DNA from: Nereocystis luetkeana
Taxonomy: Eukaryota; Sar; Phaeophyceae; Laminariales; Laminariaceae
Reading direction: 5' to 3'
Length of the DNA stretch: 64,000 nucleotides
NCBI GenBank assembly: GCA_031213475.1
Contig: JARUPZ010000018.1
Span: 6,919,680-6,983,679 of the forward strand
The position numbers and the translations under genes were made by a program. Shown piece by piece: positions 56,001 to 64,000 of this stretch; position 1 is the stretch's first letter; the number at the start of each line of letters is the position of its first letter. Below the pieces are notes generated by a model. That model saw nothing but the letters and a program-made list of their open reading frames with translations, did no database searches and was not told the origin of the DNA.

Positions 56001-58634
56001 TGTGATACTGCGGAGAGAGATTCTTGATCATCAGCGGGTATCGGGGTGTCCACTGTGTGACAATGCATCATGGTCCTGAGGTGTTCCAGCGGAATCTTCG
56101 CCTCTGGGTATGTATGGCTCGCTAGTACGATACGACATACAATCATAGCTCCCCGATATGGCGTCGTCGGCAGGACTCGAGCCTGCGCGTGAAAAGGCAA
56201 TGGGTTGACGGTCCAATATCGTTGGAATATTACCTGATACTATGAGTGTTATATTACAGCAGTGGAACTCGTTGCTTATCATAGTTTCACTACGTAGGCC
56301 TAAATATATACGGGTATGCTAATCATCGTGTGAGGCTTCGTTGATCCCAAAATCAGTTTTTTTGGGTGTGAGGTGCACATCGCAGTAGTAGTGGTGGTAG
56401 AAAGCTTCACAAGCGAGTGGGAGCCCCACGACAAGGGAGGTGTATATAACGGTACCGTAGCACCACGCTCTAGAGATAGTACTGCTGTGCTCTTGTAAGG
56501 AGGGTTAAAATTAGCACTGAAACCCTCCAGACGGAATCGAGAGCGTGGAACCTGAAGTGTTAAGCTCAGTGTGTGCCCGCTGGAGCGTGGTTCTTGCGAA
56601 AACACTGCAGAGGTACTTGGTGTTTCACGCTGAAGGGTTGTCGTATGAAGTCAACCCCCCAGAGGAGGTTAATCTATTCCGTTTTCCCTCTGGAGGGATT
56701 TCATTTGTTTGGCGATGTTACCCTCTGGAGGGACTATCAGCCTGGTAACTTCTGGATTGTTTACTCTACCCAGAGGGTGCACTCGGGAGGGTTTCATCTT
56801 CTGTTATCCCCGCTGTAGCGTTGTTATCTAACTAAATGCCCCCCAGGGGTTGTGGATGATACTTTGGAGGGTTGGCTGTTTACAGAAAATGCTTTGGGGG
56901 GGGTTCGATTTCGTGTACCCCCTTCGGAGAGTCGTTTCTCCCCCCTTCTAGCCGGTTCCAGGGAGTTAAATCCCTTGGAGAGGCAACCGTTCGGGGTATA
57001 AACGCCTCTGGAGGGTTCAACAACCCTCTGGAGGTAGTGTCAGCCTCAAGATCTAAGCTTTAACATCATCCAGAGGGTCCAACTACCCTCTAGAGGGACG
57101 CTATTCCCTCCAGACGGTAGTTTTCGTCTGTGGAGAGGATTGGTGGGTGGCCGAATAGCCACGTTTGACACTTCATTTATTTGTCAACAAGAAAACGCAC
57201 ACAATCGGAGACACATACGCACGCACGCGCCAGTCAGATACAGAAGAAAGACACAAGAGCTCCGTGGATTGCCGCACGCAACTAACTGTATTGTTTAGCG
57301 AGCTAGCGGCTACCTGGTAGTTGGCTACTTAACGTCAGCCCATCACTGACAGCCCTGCAAATTACCCCAAGGAGGTAACTGTAGTCCCTAGCCAACTGAC
57401 TGATCGACTACTGTAGTTGGCGTCTTATAGCGCACTAGTATCTATTGGCACCGAGGGGCCGCCAGGCTGCGAGGGGAAGAGTAGGAAGAAACCGAACAAC
57501 TGCTTCCAATGACGCAGGGGTGGAACGTAAACGAAGAGTAGGAATGCACGATGGTTTGCCGAGGGAGAAGGCGCAAGTAGGATTCCTAAAGAAGGGGAAA
57601 CATGATATCAGTTGGGTTCAGGACAGTAGAAGAGCGACTACCAACACGGTAGTAGTGGGAGATGTTCGATTCAAGTCGGGACGGAACATGTACGCTACAT
57701 TGTCGGAGGGCGAAAAGCAATACTAGTTATCAAACTCAACACAGCCCCACAGATTACCTCAGGGAACTCCCCGTCGTCCCTAGCCAACTAATCCTTAGTA
57801 GGCAACGTATAGTGAGCCAAATCACTGCCCTACCATTTGCGAACTGCGCCATGACGGGGGGCCATAGGAGTCTAAACCCACAATGGACCCAAAAATCACA
57901 TATCACTGTATGTTTAGATCATTGCCTACCATGTTTGATTCTGGTTACTACTGTAACGACGGGGGGGTATAGTAAATAGGACCTACGGTACACACAAACA
58001 CCTATATATTTACCTATCGCAACTAACAATATTTGGCTCTATTCACTGCGGTCCCCGGCAATAGTATTAATAGTAGATTTTACACAATCGGTGCCAAGCT
58101 ATTATTGGCGATTTTCGTAACGTACTACGGCACGAAACACGTGTCGTCCTTGGTCTTCAATATACTGATATACACCAGCACGATTCTATATTGTACGTCG
58201 AACACACTGCTACATATCTACCGGTAACCATGATGACTTCGATAACTTCTTGCCCCCCGAGGTTCTCGCCACACCGAGAAGTAATGAGTACTGTACGCCC
58301 ACGCGTTAATCTACGTGGACAAAATGTCATTGAAAGAAGAAACCACCACCAGCATTTTCCAGCCCCAGACTTTTGACAAATTCCTGTCATCGGTGAAACC
58401 TAAGAGCAAAACACAAACAACATAGCACAAAAAAACTGCTGTACTCCTATAACAACTAACTAATAATAACGCCACGCCTTCAATTTTTTATCAACCTCTG
58501 CTGGACGAGCAAAGTTCTTACCGGCCAGAGTGAGCCGGGCCCAGCAGTCATCCAGTGCCTTTCGAGCTGCAGCCTCTGACGAAAACGGCATCCGCAAAAT
58601 GGCAGCATCTGCCCATGGCTGTGAGCGGCAGCAC
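46909..58634 (-). CDS. OHCU decarboxylase, copy B (urate degradation), long introns
   Basis: Paralog of the gene at 34602-36570, on the other strand and tail-to-tail with it. Exons: 58634-58522, 54032-53905, 49070-48927 and 47067-46909. Exon phases are identical to copy A. Exons 1 and 3 have exactly the same lengths (113 and 144 bases); exon 2 is one codon longer and exon 4 nine bases longer. Motifs: [67 protein letters not shown]; and [17 protein letters not shown]. It ends in GRSRL, so the SRL peroxisomal signal is kept. Introns are about 4.5, 4.8 and 1.9 kb, against 0.44, 0.28 and 0.72 kb in copy A, and hold a LINE, minisatellites and simple repeats. The start exon was not found. No disabling change is visible in these exons. 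Confidence 0.85.
47385..48250. repeat. GACCCG minisatellite in OHCU-B intron
   Basis: Two arrays (about 47400-47700 and 47935-48250) of CTTGACCCGACCCGACCCG-type units joined by spacers such as GTGAGATTTGAAAACCTC. GGGTC/GACCC words occur on both strands. Period irregular, about 35-40 bp. Confidence 0.85.
48927..49070 (-). CDS. OHCU-B exon c
   Basis: Acceptor GGGGTCAG (the same 8 bases as in copy A), donor ACAGAG/GTGACA. Encodes [20 protein letters not shown] and VLKARLLND. Confidence 0.88.
49310..49690. repeat. A/G-rich low-complexity tract
   Basis: Plus strand runs of AAAAC, GAAAA and AAGGC with an A18-like stretch near 49363. It adjoins the 3' side of the LINE ORF on the minus strand, where it reads as T/C-rich. 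Confidence 0.6.
49740..51340 (-). mobile_element. Non-LTR (LINE) retrotransposon, 5'-truncated reverse transcriptase
   Basis: A long open frame of about 530 codons. Motifs in order: [47 protein letters not shown], the catalytic [25 protein letters not shown] and [16 protein letters not shown]. These mark a LINE-type reverse transcriptase with its thumb region. An insertion rich in Lys/Gln separates two RT blocks. No endonuclease domain is present upstream, because the frame breaks near 51340. The ORF itself has no stop, so the copy is fairly recent. It lies inside the OHCU-B intron between exons b and c, in the same orientation as that gene. Confidence 0.88.
51600..51695 (-). mobile_element. 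tRNA-like SINE head, different family
   Basis: On the minus strand: CCGGTGGTTTACTAGGTGG (A-box-like), then GGATTCGAGTCTCG (B-box-like) at tRNA-like spacing. The acceptor-stem ends do not pair well, so it is more likely SINE-derived than a tRNA gene. Confidence 0.5.
51700..53085. other. OHCU-B intron; no other gene seen
   Basis: Contains GACTAGCCC words repeated three times near 52020-52130 and a short CTGCTG run near 52325. Short ORFs only. Confidence 0.45.
53090..53132. repeat. Poly-C tract (about 42 bp, one G)
   Basis: Essentially uninterrupted C on the plus strand, G on the minus strand. Inside the OHCU-B intron. Length is likely unreliable in assembly. Confidence 0.9.
53905..54032 (-). 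CDS. OHCU-B exon b
   Basis: Acceptor TTGGCCAG/ATTATC, donor GTGAG/GTATAC. Encodes [20 protein letters not shown] and [13 protein letters not shown]. One codon longer than its counterpart in copy A. Confidence 0.88.
54048..54120. repeat. (ATC)n microsatellite beside an OHCU-B splice acceptor
   Basis: CATCATCATC-type repeat ending in AATAATAATC, about 20 bp upstream (minus strand) of exon b. On the transcript strand it is (GAT)n, so the usual pyrimidine tract is absent. Confidence 0.85.
54125..56490. other. OHCU-B intron; no other gene seen
   Basis: Short ORFs only. A tRNA-like 3' half occurs on the minus strand near 56160-56200. TACCTGGTA lies at about 54229. Confidence 0.4.
56495..57130. 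repeat. Array of CCCTCTGGAGGG palindromes
   Basis: At least ten exact or near-exact copies of the self-complementary word CCCTCYRGAGGG (for example near 56689, 56721, 57012, 57026 and 57085). They are spaced irregularly by about 15-60 bp of T-rich DNA. In the OHCU-B intron between exons a and b. Confidence 0.8.
57345..57840. repeat. Direct repeat pair flanking a small ORF
   Basis: CAGCCCTGCAAATTACCCCA…TCCCTAGCCAACT near 57350 recurs as CAGCCCCACAGATTACCTCA…TCCCTAGCCAACT near 57739. Between them is a 93-codon plus-strand ORF (57445-57726) with no recognised motif. Could be a small repeat-bounded element. Confidence 0.4.
57955..58064. mobile_element. MITE-A copy 6
   Basis: GACGGGGGGGTATAGTAAAT at the left, TTTGGCTCTATTCACTGCGG…GGCAATAG at the right. 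A half copy (ACGGGGGGCCATAGG) is at about 57853. Confidence 0.75.
58522..58634 (-). CDS. OHCU-B exon a (first recognised)
   Basis: Acceptor CTTGCAG/GTGCTGCC, donor GGCCG/GTAAGA. Encodes [10 protein letters not shown] and [19 protein letters not shown]; same length and phase as copy A. Confidence 0.85.
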
Positions 58635-58639
58635 CTGCA

Positions 58640-59300
58640 AGTACATACCAGGTAGGCACGGACATTTTGTACCGGGTATTTATGAGCATCGATCGGCGGA
58701 GCACAAACTAAAAGGCAAGCAAGCGTACGAAGTTTTAATGTTGCCTTCCGACAGTGATGCGTTCTACATGTTCCATACCGACACGAATCGAACATATATA
58801 TTGGGTTGCCGCTGTAGCACCTAGCAGTTTTTTTTGTTGTTACTCTTATATTCAGTGATTGAGATCGCGACGGAGCTGACGGTCTAAAAGCAATCGCGGT
58901 TTTCCTGATTTTCCAAAGGTTGGAATCGAAAAACGGTTTCCCTGAGTCTCGATCGTGGACCGACATAGGAGATCGAGGATCGAGGGACAACAACAGTCAG
59001 CTGGCAGCAGAAGGCAACAAACAGGAGACACAGAGCCACACCCCAGTCTTCCACACAGACAAAACTGAAACACATCTTGTGCCCGCAGTCGATTCATGGG
59101 TCCCTTCGGCAGAAAAAAGGTACTTCTGCAGTCCTGAAAAAAAAACTTTTCCGCTTTTTAGGGGGGTGCAGTTTCTGGTGGTATGCATAGTAGCGGCGTT
59201 TCATTGCTCTATTATAAGTTATTGTTGTAGTTTCTTTGTGTGTTTTCTTCGTCCTATTTGTTTTTTCTCCCCCTTTTCTTTTGTCTCTCTCCGTCCTATC
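58640..59300. other. 5' side of OHCU-B; no exon recognised
   Basis: Should contain or precede the missing start exon. No short ORF here could be supported as coding. Confidence 0.35.
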
Positions 59301-59309
59301 AATAGTAGT

Positions 59310-59582
59310 CACTCATATTTGGGTTCACATGGCAGGCTCTCGTCCCTCCTCCCCCCTACGACTCTTGCCTTGGAAGGCATTTTTGTCGCAATTAAGAGAA
59401 GACGGCATCCCTTTCTTCCCTCCTCGACTCGCGTCTAATTCTGCCCACCCACGCTACGAAGAAGGCGCTCTCTGCAACTGGTTACCTCTTATTTCCGCCT
59501 GCAAAGTAAGAATATCGTCACGGTTGGCGATTATAACTCGGGAACCAATGCTAGTAGCATTCGAGGGTAACCACTGAACTAC
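59310..59582 (-). mobile_element. tRNA-derived SINE, copy 3 (inverted, diverged)
   Basis: Read on the minus strand it matches the 30.4- and 31.1-kb SINEs through the body, including the block around CGACTCGCGTCTAATTCTGC and GCCCACCCACGCTACGAAG on the plus strand. It ends in a tRNA-like head with altered B box. More diverged than the other two copies. Confidence 0.75.
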
Positions 59583-59584
59583 CT

Positions 59585-59634
59585 ATTTATACAAACAATA
59601 TTCGGTCCTTTTTACTATGCCCCCCCGTAAGAGT
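59585..59634. mobile_element. MITE-A right-end fragment
   Basis: CAATATTCGGTCCTTTTTAC…CCCCCCGTAAGAG only; the left half is missing and the SINE copy lies directly beside it. Confidence 0.6.
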
Positions 59635-59984
59635 GCTACTCACCCTCGTATATACTAGCTTCTTAAAATGTTATCTACCACAGACTGTAGTTCGTTGTAT
59701 GTCTGCCGGATATCGCTCCCACGCACCCTTCACGACAAAACAACGCCTCCTAGACACCGGAAAACGGGGACTAGATTGTGCTGCTGTCTGTGCGGCATTT
59801 TCGGTGTCGCTAAAGAGCGCGTGGCAGCGATCGTGCGCTTGAGACAGAACGATGATCTGTCTTACAGACGTTCTTGAAGTACACCAACCCCTCTTGGACT
59901 GCAGTCCCGATGTATTGTGGGGACCAGACACTTGGGGTTATAGTCGAATTTATGAAGGTTAGGTTCTGTCGGGTGTGTGGATTT

Positions 59985-60625
59985 AGGGTTAGGGTATGTG
60001 TGTCTTTCAGAACTTACTTACAGAAGCTCCGAGTTAGGGTATAAAACCCTTGCAGAACTCGCAGAAGTTCCGGGTATTGTGCCCCGGGCGTACAGAACTC
60101 ACAGAAGTTCCGGGCAGGTATAAAAACGTTGTACCTGTACCCCGGGTATTGTGAAACCGGGCGTACAGCACTTACGGAAGTTCCGCTCACGGATTTGAAG
60201 GTCGTACATAACTCACAGAAGTTCCAGGTACGGGTATAAAACCCTTACATAACTCACAGAAGTTCCGGGTATTGTGAAACCGGGCGTACAGAACTCGCAG
60301 AAGTTCCAGGCAGGTATAATAATTGTGTACCGGTACCCCGGGTATTGTGGCTCGGTCGCACAGAACTTACAGAAGTTCCGGGTACGGGTATGAAGGTCGC
60401 ACAGAACTCACGGAAGCTCCGGGTATTGTGACACGGGCGTACAGAACTCAAAGAAAGTTCCGGGTATTTATTGTGGAACGGCGTACATAACTAACTCACA
60501 AAAGCTCCGATTGTGGCCCGGGCGTACATAACTCACAGAAGTTCCGATTGTGGCCCGGGCGTATAGAACTCACAAAAGTTCCAACTGTGGCACGGGCGTA
60601 CAGAACTTACAGATGTTCCGGGTAA
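59985..60625. repeat. Minisatellite array (CAGAACTCACAGAAGTTCCGGG unit)
   Basis: At least twelve units of GTACAGAACTCACAGAAGTTCCGGG type joined by GTATTGTG…CCCGGGCG spacers. Same family as 14830-15260 but on the opposite strand and longer. Confidence 0.85.
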
Positions 60626-60639
60626 TACCCTGGCAAACA

Positions 60640-61470
60640 CCCACCTCAAGGGGGCAAAAAAACAACGAATTTACTGGTCAAACAACTACATAAAATGCAT
60701 TTCGACATACTGCGATTGGTGAATTGCTAACACGACACACTATACCGGTAATAACGAGTACCTGGTATATGCCATGCACGACGTACGTACCATTGTAGCT
60801 CATTTCTGTTATAGCTGTTTTTCGCGATTCTCACGGTAAGGACCGTTCCAACTTACATGGGAACGACTTCCCCCGCGGTCATAGATTTACCTCCCAAATC
60901 AAGGTACTTGTATGCCGTTCCACAAGAGCAAAACCTTGTAGTATTACTATTAATGACACTGATGCAACAGTGTTATAAATAAAAAGCCCGAACGTACTTC
61001 CAAACCCGACAAAAAAACAACAAAAAAAACTGGAGCCATGCCGATCACGACTGCTATTAACAATGTATCAAAATATAGTATTTCAAACAGCGGTGTTGAG
61101 TCCCACCATCTAGGTTGTCGAATAATAACAGGCTTGAATACTAATCTACTCACTGTAGATGCAGTTGCACGGATGTGTGTTTTAGTGTGCTCGGGTTTTG
61201 AGTAGTTGTGAGCGAGGTGGGTGGTACGATGTAATTTCATCATTTCATTTTAGGTGTGTGTCATTGATGAGACATGACGTCAGGATGCAAATAATCACTC
61301 CTAGACCTCAACAAAGATGTCGGAAGACATGTCAAGCAAGGCAAAACAGGCTCTAACAAGGGTGTAGAGCCGAAGTGTTTCACACTAAAACCTAGTACTT
61401 TGGTGTCAGTCACGGCATGCCAAGGCAAAGCTGATGTCGATCAAGGGTTGAAAGTCCTGTCTCGCGACAT
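60640..61470. other. No recognisable gene
   Basis: Short ORFs only; TACCTGGTA at about 60757. Confidence 0.45.
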
Positions 61471-61479
61471 CTTTGCTAC

Positions 61480-63514
61480 TCAACGCCGTCCTAATCTGTA
61501 CCGGCACCCCGGGCACCCTCCGACACAATGGACAATCCCTTTTTCAGCATGACCCACGAAATTGTACTCTGCATCCGGTGAGGTTATCCTTCCAGTGCAC
61601 TCTCCCTCGAAATGCTTCATCGGCAAATATTTCCGCACTCGACGGTGGAGATGCTGTACAGTTACTAGTTTCCTTACACCGTCGATGCTTAGTTCCCCCA
61701 CGAGAAAAATGCAGATGCGCCATATACTTCGCGATAGCTCTCGCCAACGCCTCCGTTTCCAGCTCCAGTCCAAATATACACTTCTGTGCACAGCAACCAA
61801 ACGCCTCAGCATTCAAGCACCAGGCAGCTTTCCAGGTGGCGTTTGTCCTAGAGCCACTCCGAACGTCATCAATGCGCCTGCAAGACGTCGCTCAACCAAT
61901 CGTCCCCAAACTCGCCTCCTGTCCATGCACATGCGAGTAAAAGGAAGACAAGCGCGAATACATATTTTCGCGAGGCCACCTCTAATTGCCACCAGCCAAC
62001 ACACTTTTGACCCCCGGAATATGCGAAGCCTCCAAGTGCCAACCAGCTCGCGTTTCTATTTCCCCCAAACATCGAATCAGAAACGCAGCTCTCGGGTAAC
62101 GTGTTCTCCCGCACATTTCACTCACGACGCCGCCGACACGTTCTCGTCAAGCATAATAAGAACAAGCGCTCCTACAGTGTCTGAGTGGTCCGATTCCTGC
62201 GCCACCACCACATACGCTGTCATAACCATCCCCAGCAGTTCCAACGGATTGATTGAAATCGTGATATGCTTTGCGCACTTTGCTCCCACCACAGACCTAC
62301 CTTTATCTTCGTTTGCTAAGTCGTACCTCGACCACACTCCCGTCTCTGAACAAAAACGCTCCAATCGCACTTAGAGTAGCGTCTGACAACCTGTGTCGGT
62401 CCGGATCAAATTGCGTCGACTACATATGGTACGCCCAAACCCCGTTCCCGCCATTTCAAATCCGCGTGAAACTCTTGGCCTAGTGACACCATTGTCCTAT
62501 TTGGCAACGCAGCCATTTTCGTGCCACGAGGCTCTTGCTGGTCTCCCAGCCCTACCACCGGCAACGACCTCCACACAAAAAAAGGGCCTGTCCTCATCAC
62601 CGTGGCCACATGACGCATTTCCCCTGTCAATCTCCACACCTCTTGAGCCGTTGCGGTCCCTCCAGTGGACGGCTACGTTTGCGAATTTTGGGAAACCTCC
62701 TCACGTTTTAATTCCGGACATTTGGTTGCCATTCGTTGCGGTCAAGGTCATAACCAAAACTTATCGAAACACGGCTCATTTTGTCAGTTTCTTTGCTGGC
62801 GAAAAAGGCACCGGATGTTTTATTGACTTCGCAAACATCCTTGAGTGATCCAAAATCGCGGAAAGTGTTGCTAGTAATAACTGACTCTCCTTTTCACGCT
62901 TACAAGGTTCCAAATGAAGCGTATCGTCACCGTACATACATCTCAGAGTAAACTCCGCCTCCGAGTTTCCCCAGTAGTTCAGGCACCGCAACAACTACCT
63001 CTAAGAGGAGAACGCAGCGCACTCACCGTTTCTGCCGCCACCAAAACGGTAATGGTTTTGCAATCACTCTCGCGCCTGGCGAAACCACTCTTGTATTGAC
63101 GTCAGTATTTCGATACCAGTGAAGAAACGCTGCAGCCACCAAACCCCACCATCAAGTTGACGGACGCCATCCGAACGCCAACCTACATTCCCCTGCGACA
63201 TCAGAAAATAATACGTGCCTTATTATCCCGTTCGACATGGACTCTTCTGAAGCGCCCTTCATGTCCATGTTAGAAATGTAAATGGGTATTTCCGCGGCAG
63301 CCTGTTCTCCAAGAAGAGCGTACATTCGCGCGATAAATCCGCAAAGAGCGTCCCCCAAAGCACGAGCAGTCGCTTTGTCGGAGTCGGTGTCTGTATATAC
63401 TTCATGCCCTTCTGTCAAATCCGATAACACTCCCACTTTCTGTGGTTCCGCTACCACAGTCAATGGCAACACCCGACCGCTCGCAACACCCTCCATGAGT
63501 CTATCAAACGGCAA
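61480..63514 (-). pseudogene. Decayed retroelement pol (reverse transcriptase and RNase H, DIRS-like?)
   Basis: Motif pieces occur in order on the minus strand but in different frames and with stops. From the right they are EGHEVYTDTDSDKATARAL and CRLAFGWRPST (63500-63150), then INPLELLGMVMTAYVV and LVLIMLDENVSAASW (62280-62120). The last are FLIRCLGEIETRAGW with HLEASHIPGV (about 62090-62030). The DEN…SW and GW…HIPGV pattern is typical of an RNase H block in DIRS-like or related retroelements. The long plus-strand ORF over this region is a shadow. Class assignment is tentative. Confidence 0.5.
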
Positions 63515-63616
63515 AATGCTGTGCTGTAAGGTCCTCGAATAATTCCCATATATATTACAATGCTGTATCCAGACTATCTGCCTCGATAACGCCTACCGGC
63601 ACTCCTTGACTAAGAG

Positions 63617-63731
63617 CTATAACGGGGGGCCATAGTAAATAGGACATACGTTACAACAAACGAAAACCATTATATTTCGCTAAATTTTACTCACAATATT
63701 TGGTCCTGTTTACTATGGTCCCCCGTAATAG
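63617..63731. mobile_element. MITE-A copy 7
   Basis: CTATAACGGGGGGCCATAGT at the left, ATATTTGGTCCTGTTTACTA…CCCCGTAATAG at the right; among the best-preserved copies. Confidence 0.85.
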
Positions 63732-64000
63732 CATCAATCGCTTCATCTCTTTAACACATACAACCAACATGTCGTTCTATCTGTATCAAGTTTATATCAC
63801 AATGAGAAATTGTCAATTCCCCACCAAACGAAGCAACATCCTTTCCAATCCGTCCACTGCACTTTCGACCCCCTTCCGTTGCCTGGTCCGCCATCTTTGT
63901 ACTGCGTCTAAGGCACCAGATCTCTTTGGAGCTTTCACCCATCGTCTCTTCTATTCTGCCTGCCTCGTACTTCCCTGGTGTGAATCTTCCCGCAATCCCA

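Noticed and set aside
56155..56205. Possible tRNA gene on the minus strand.
   Set aside because: A T-arm and 3' acceptor half are visible, but no matching 5' half lies at the right distance.
59980..60000. Telomere-like TTAGGGTTAGGG.
   Set aside because: Only two units; part of the neighbouring minisatellite, not a telomeric tract.
61562..62374. 270-codon plus-strand ORF.
   Set aside because: Antisense to minus-strand RNase H motifs; no recognisable domain of its own.
1..64000. CRISPR arrays, operons and bacterial ribosome-binding sites.
   Set aside because: The window is intron-rich eukaryotic DNA; the tandem arrays seen are minisatellites without unique spacers.

Overview
This is nuclear DNA from a eukaryote, most likely a stramenopile and probably a brown alga. 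The genes are split into GC-rich exons with long Ala, Gly, Ser and Pro tracts. They are separated by long, repeat-filled introns, and the intergenic DNA is crowded with small inverted-repeat elements, SINEs, minisatellites and decayed retroelements. The organism call is an inference from this style; no marker gene settles it. I found no operon, CRISPR array, rRNA gene or intact tRNA gene.

Layout from left to right. (1) 750-3999, minus: the 5' part of an SNF2-type helicase resembling ERCC6L2, whose 3' part lies outside the window or is lost. (2) 4532-9257, plus: a four-exon PRMT7-type arginine methyltransferase, divergent from the helicase. Its first intron holds an 869-bp PIF/Harbinger-type element with TAA target duplications. 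(3) 9.3-16.9 kb: repeats plus a 5'-truncated Ty3/gypsy integrase-chromodomain ORF. (4) 16950-29399, minus: a POT1 telomere end-binding protein spread over 12.4 kb. Seven exons join in phase, and a terminal exon follows after an unresolved gap. An extra OB-fold-like domain precedes the usual first OB fold. (5) 30.4-31.4 kb: two copies of a tRNA-derived SINE; an inverted third copy lies at 59.3 kb. (6) 34602-36570, plus: an OHCU decarboxylase gene (urate degradation), compact, with four recognised exons. (7) 39.8-45 kb: a graveyard of retroelement pieces (integrase, RNase H, Gag-like) and a broken NADAR domain, all on the minus strand. (8) 46909-58634, minus: a second OHCU decarboxylase with the same four-exon structure. 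Its introns are swollen by a LINE, minisatellites and other repeats. (9) 59-64 kb: more repeats and a decayed reverse transcriptase-RNase H region.

The functional genes are unrelated to one another (DNA repair, protein methylation, telomere capping, purine catabolism). The two OHCU decarboxylases are paralogs in tail-to-tail orientation. Both end in the tripeptide SRL, a type-1 peroxisomal targeting signal.

Gene models were assembled by eye from family-conserved motifs, splice dinucleotides and reading-frame phase. The 5'-terminal exons of both OHCU genes, the 3' exons of the helicase and at least one internal exon of POT1 were not located.
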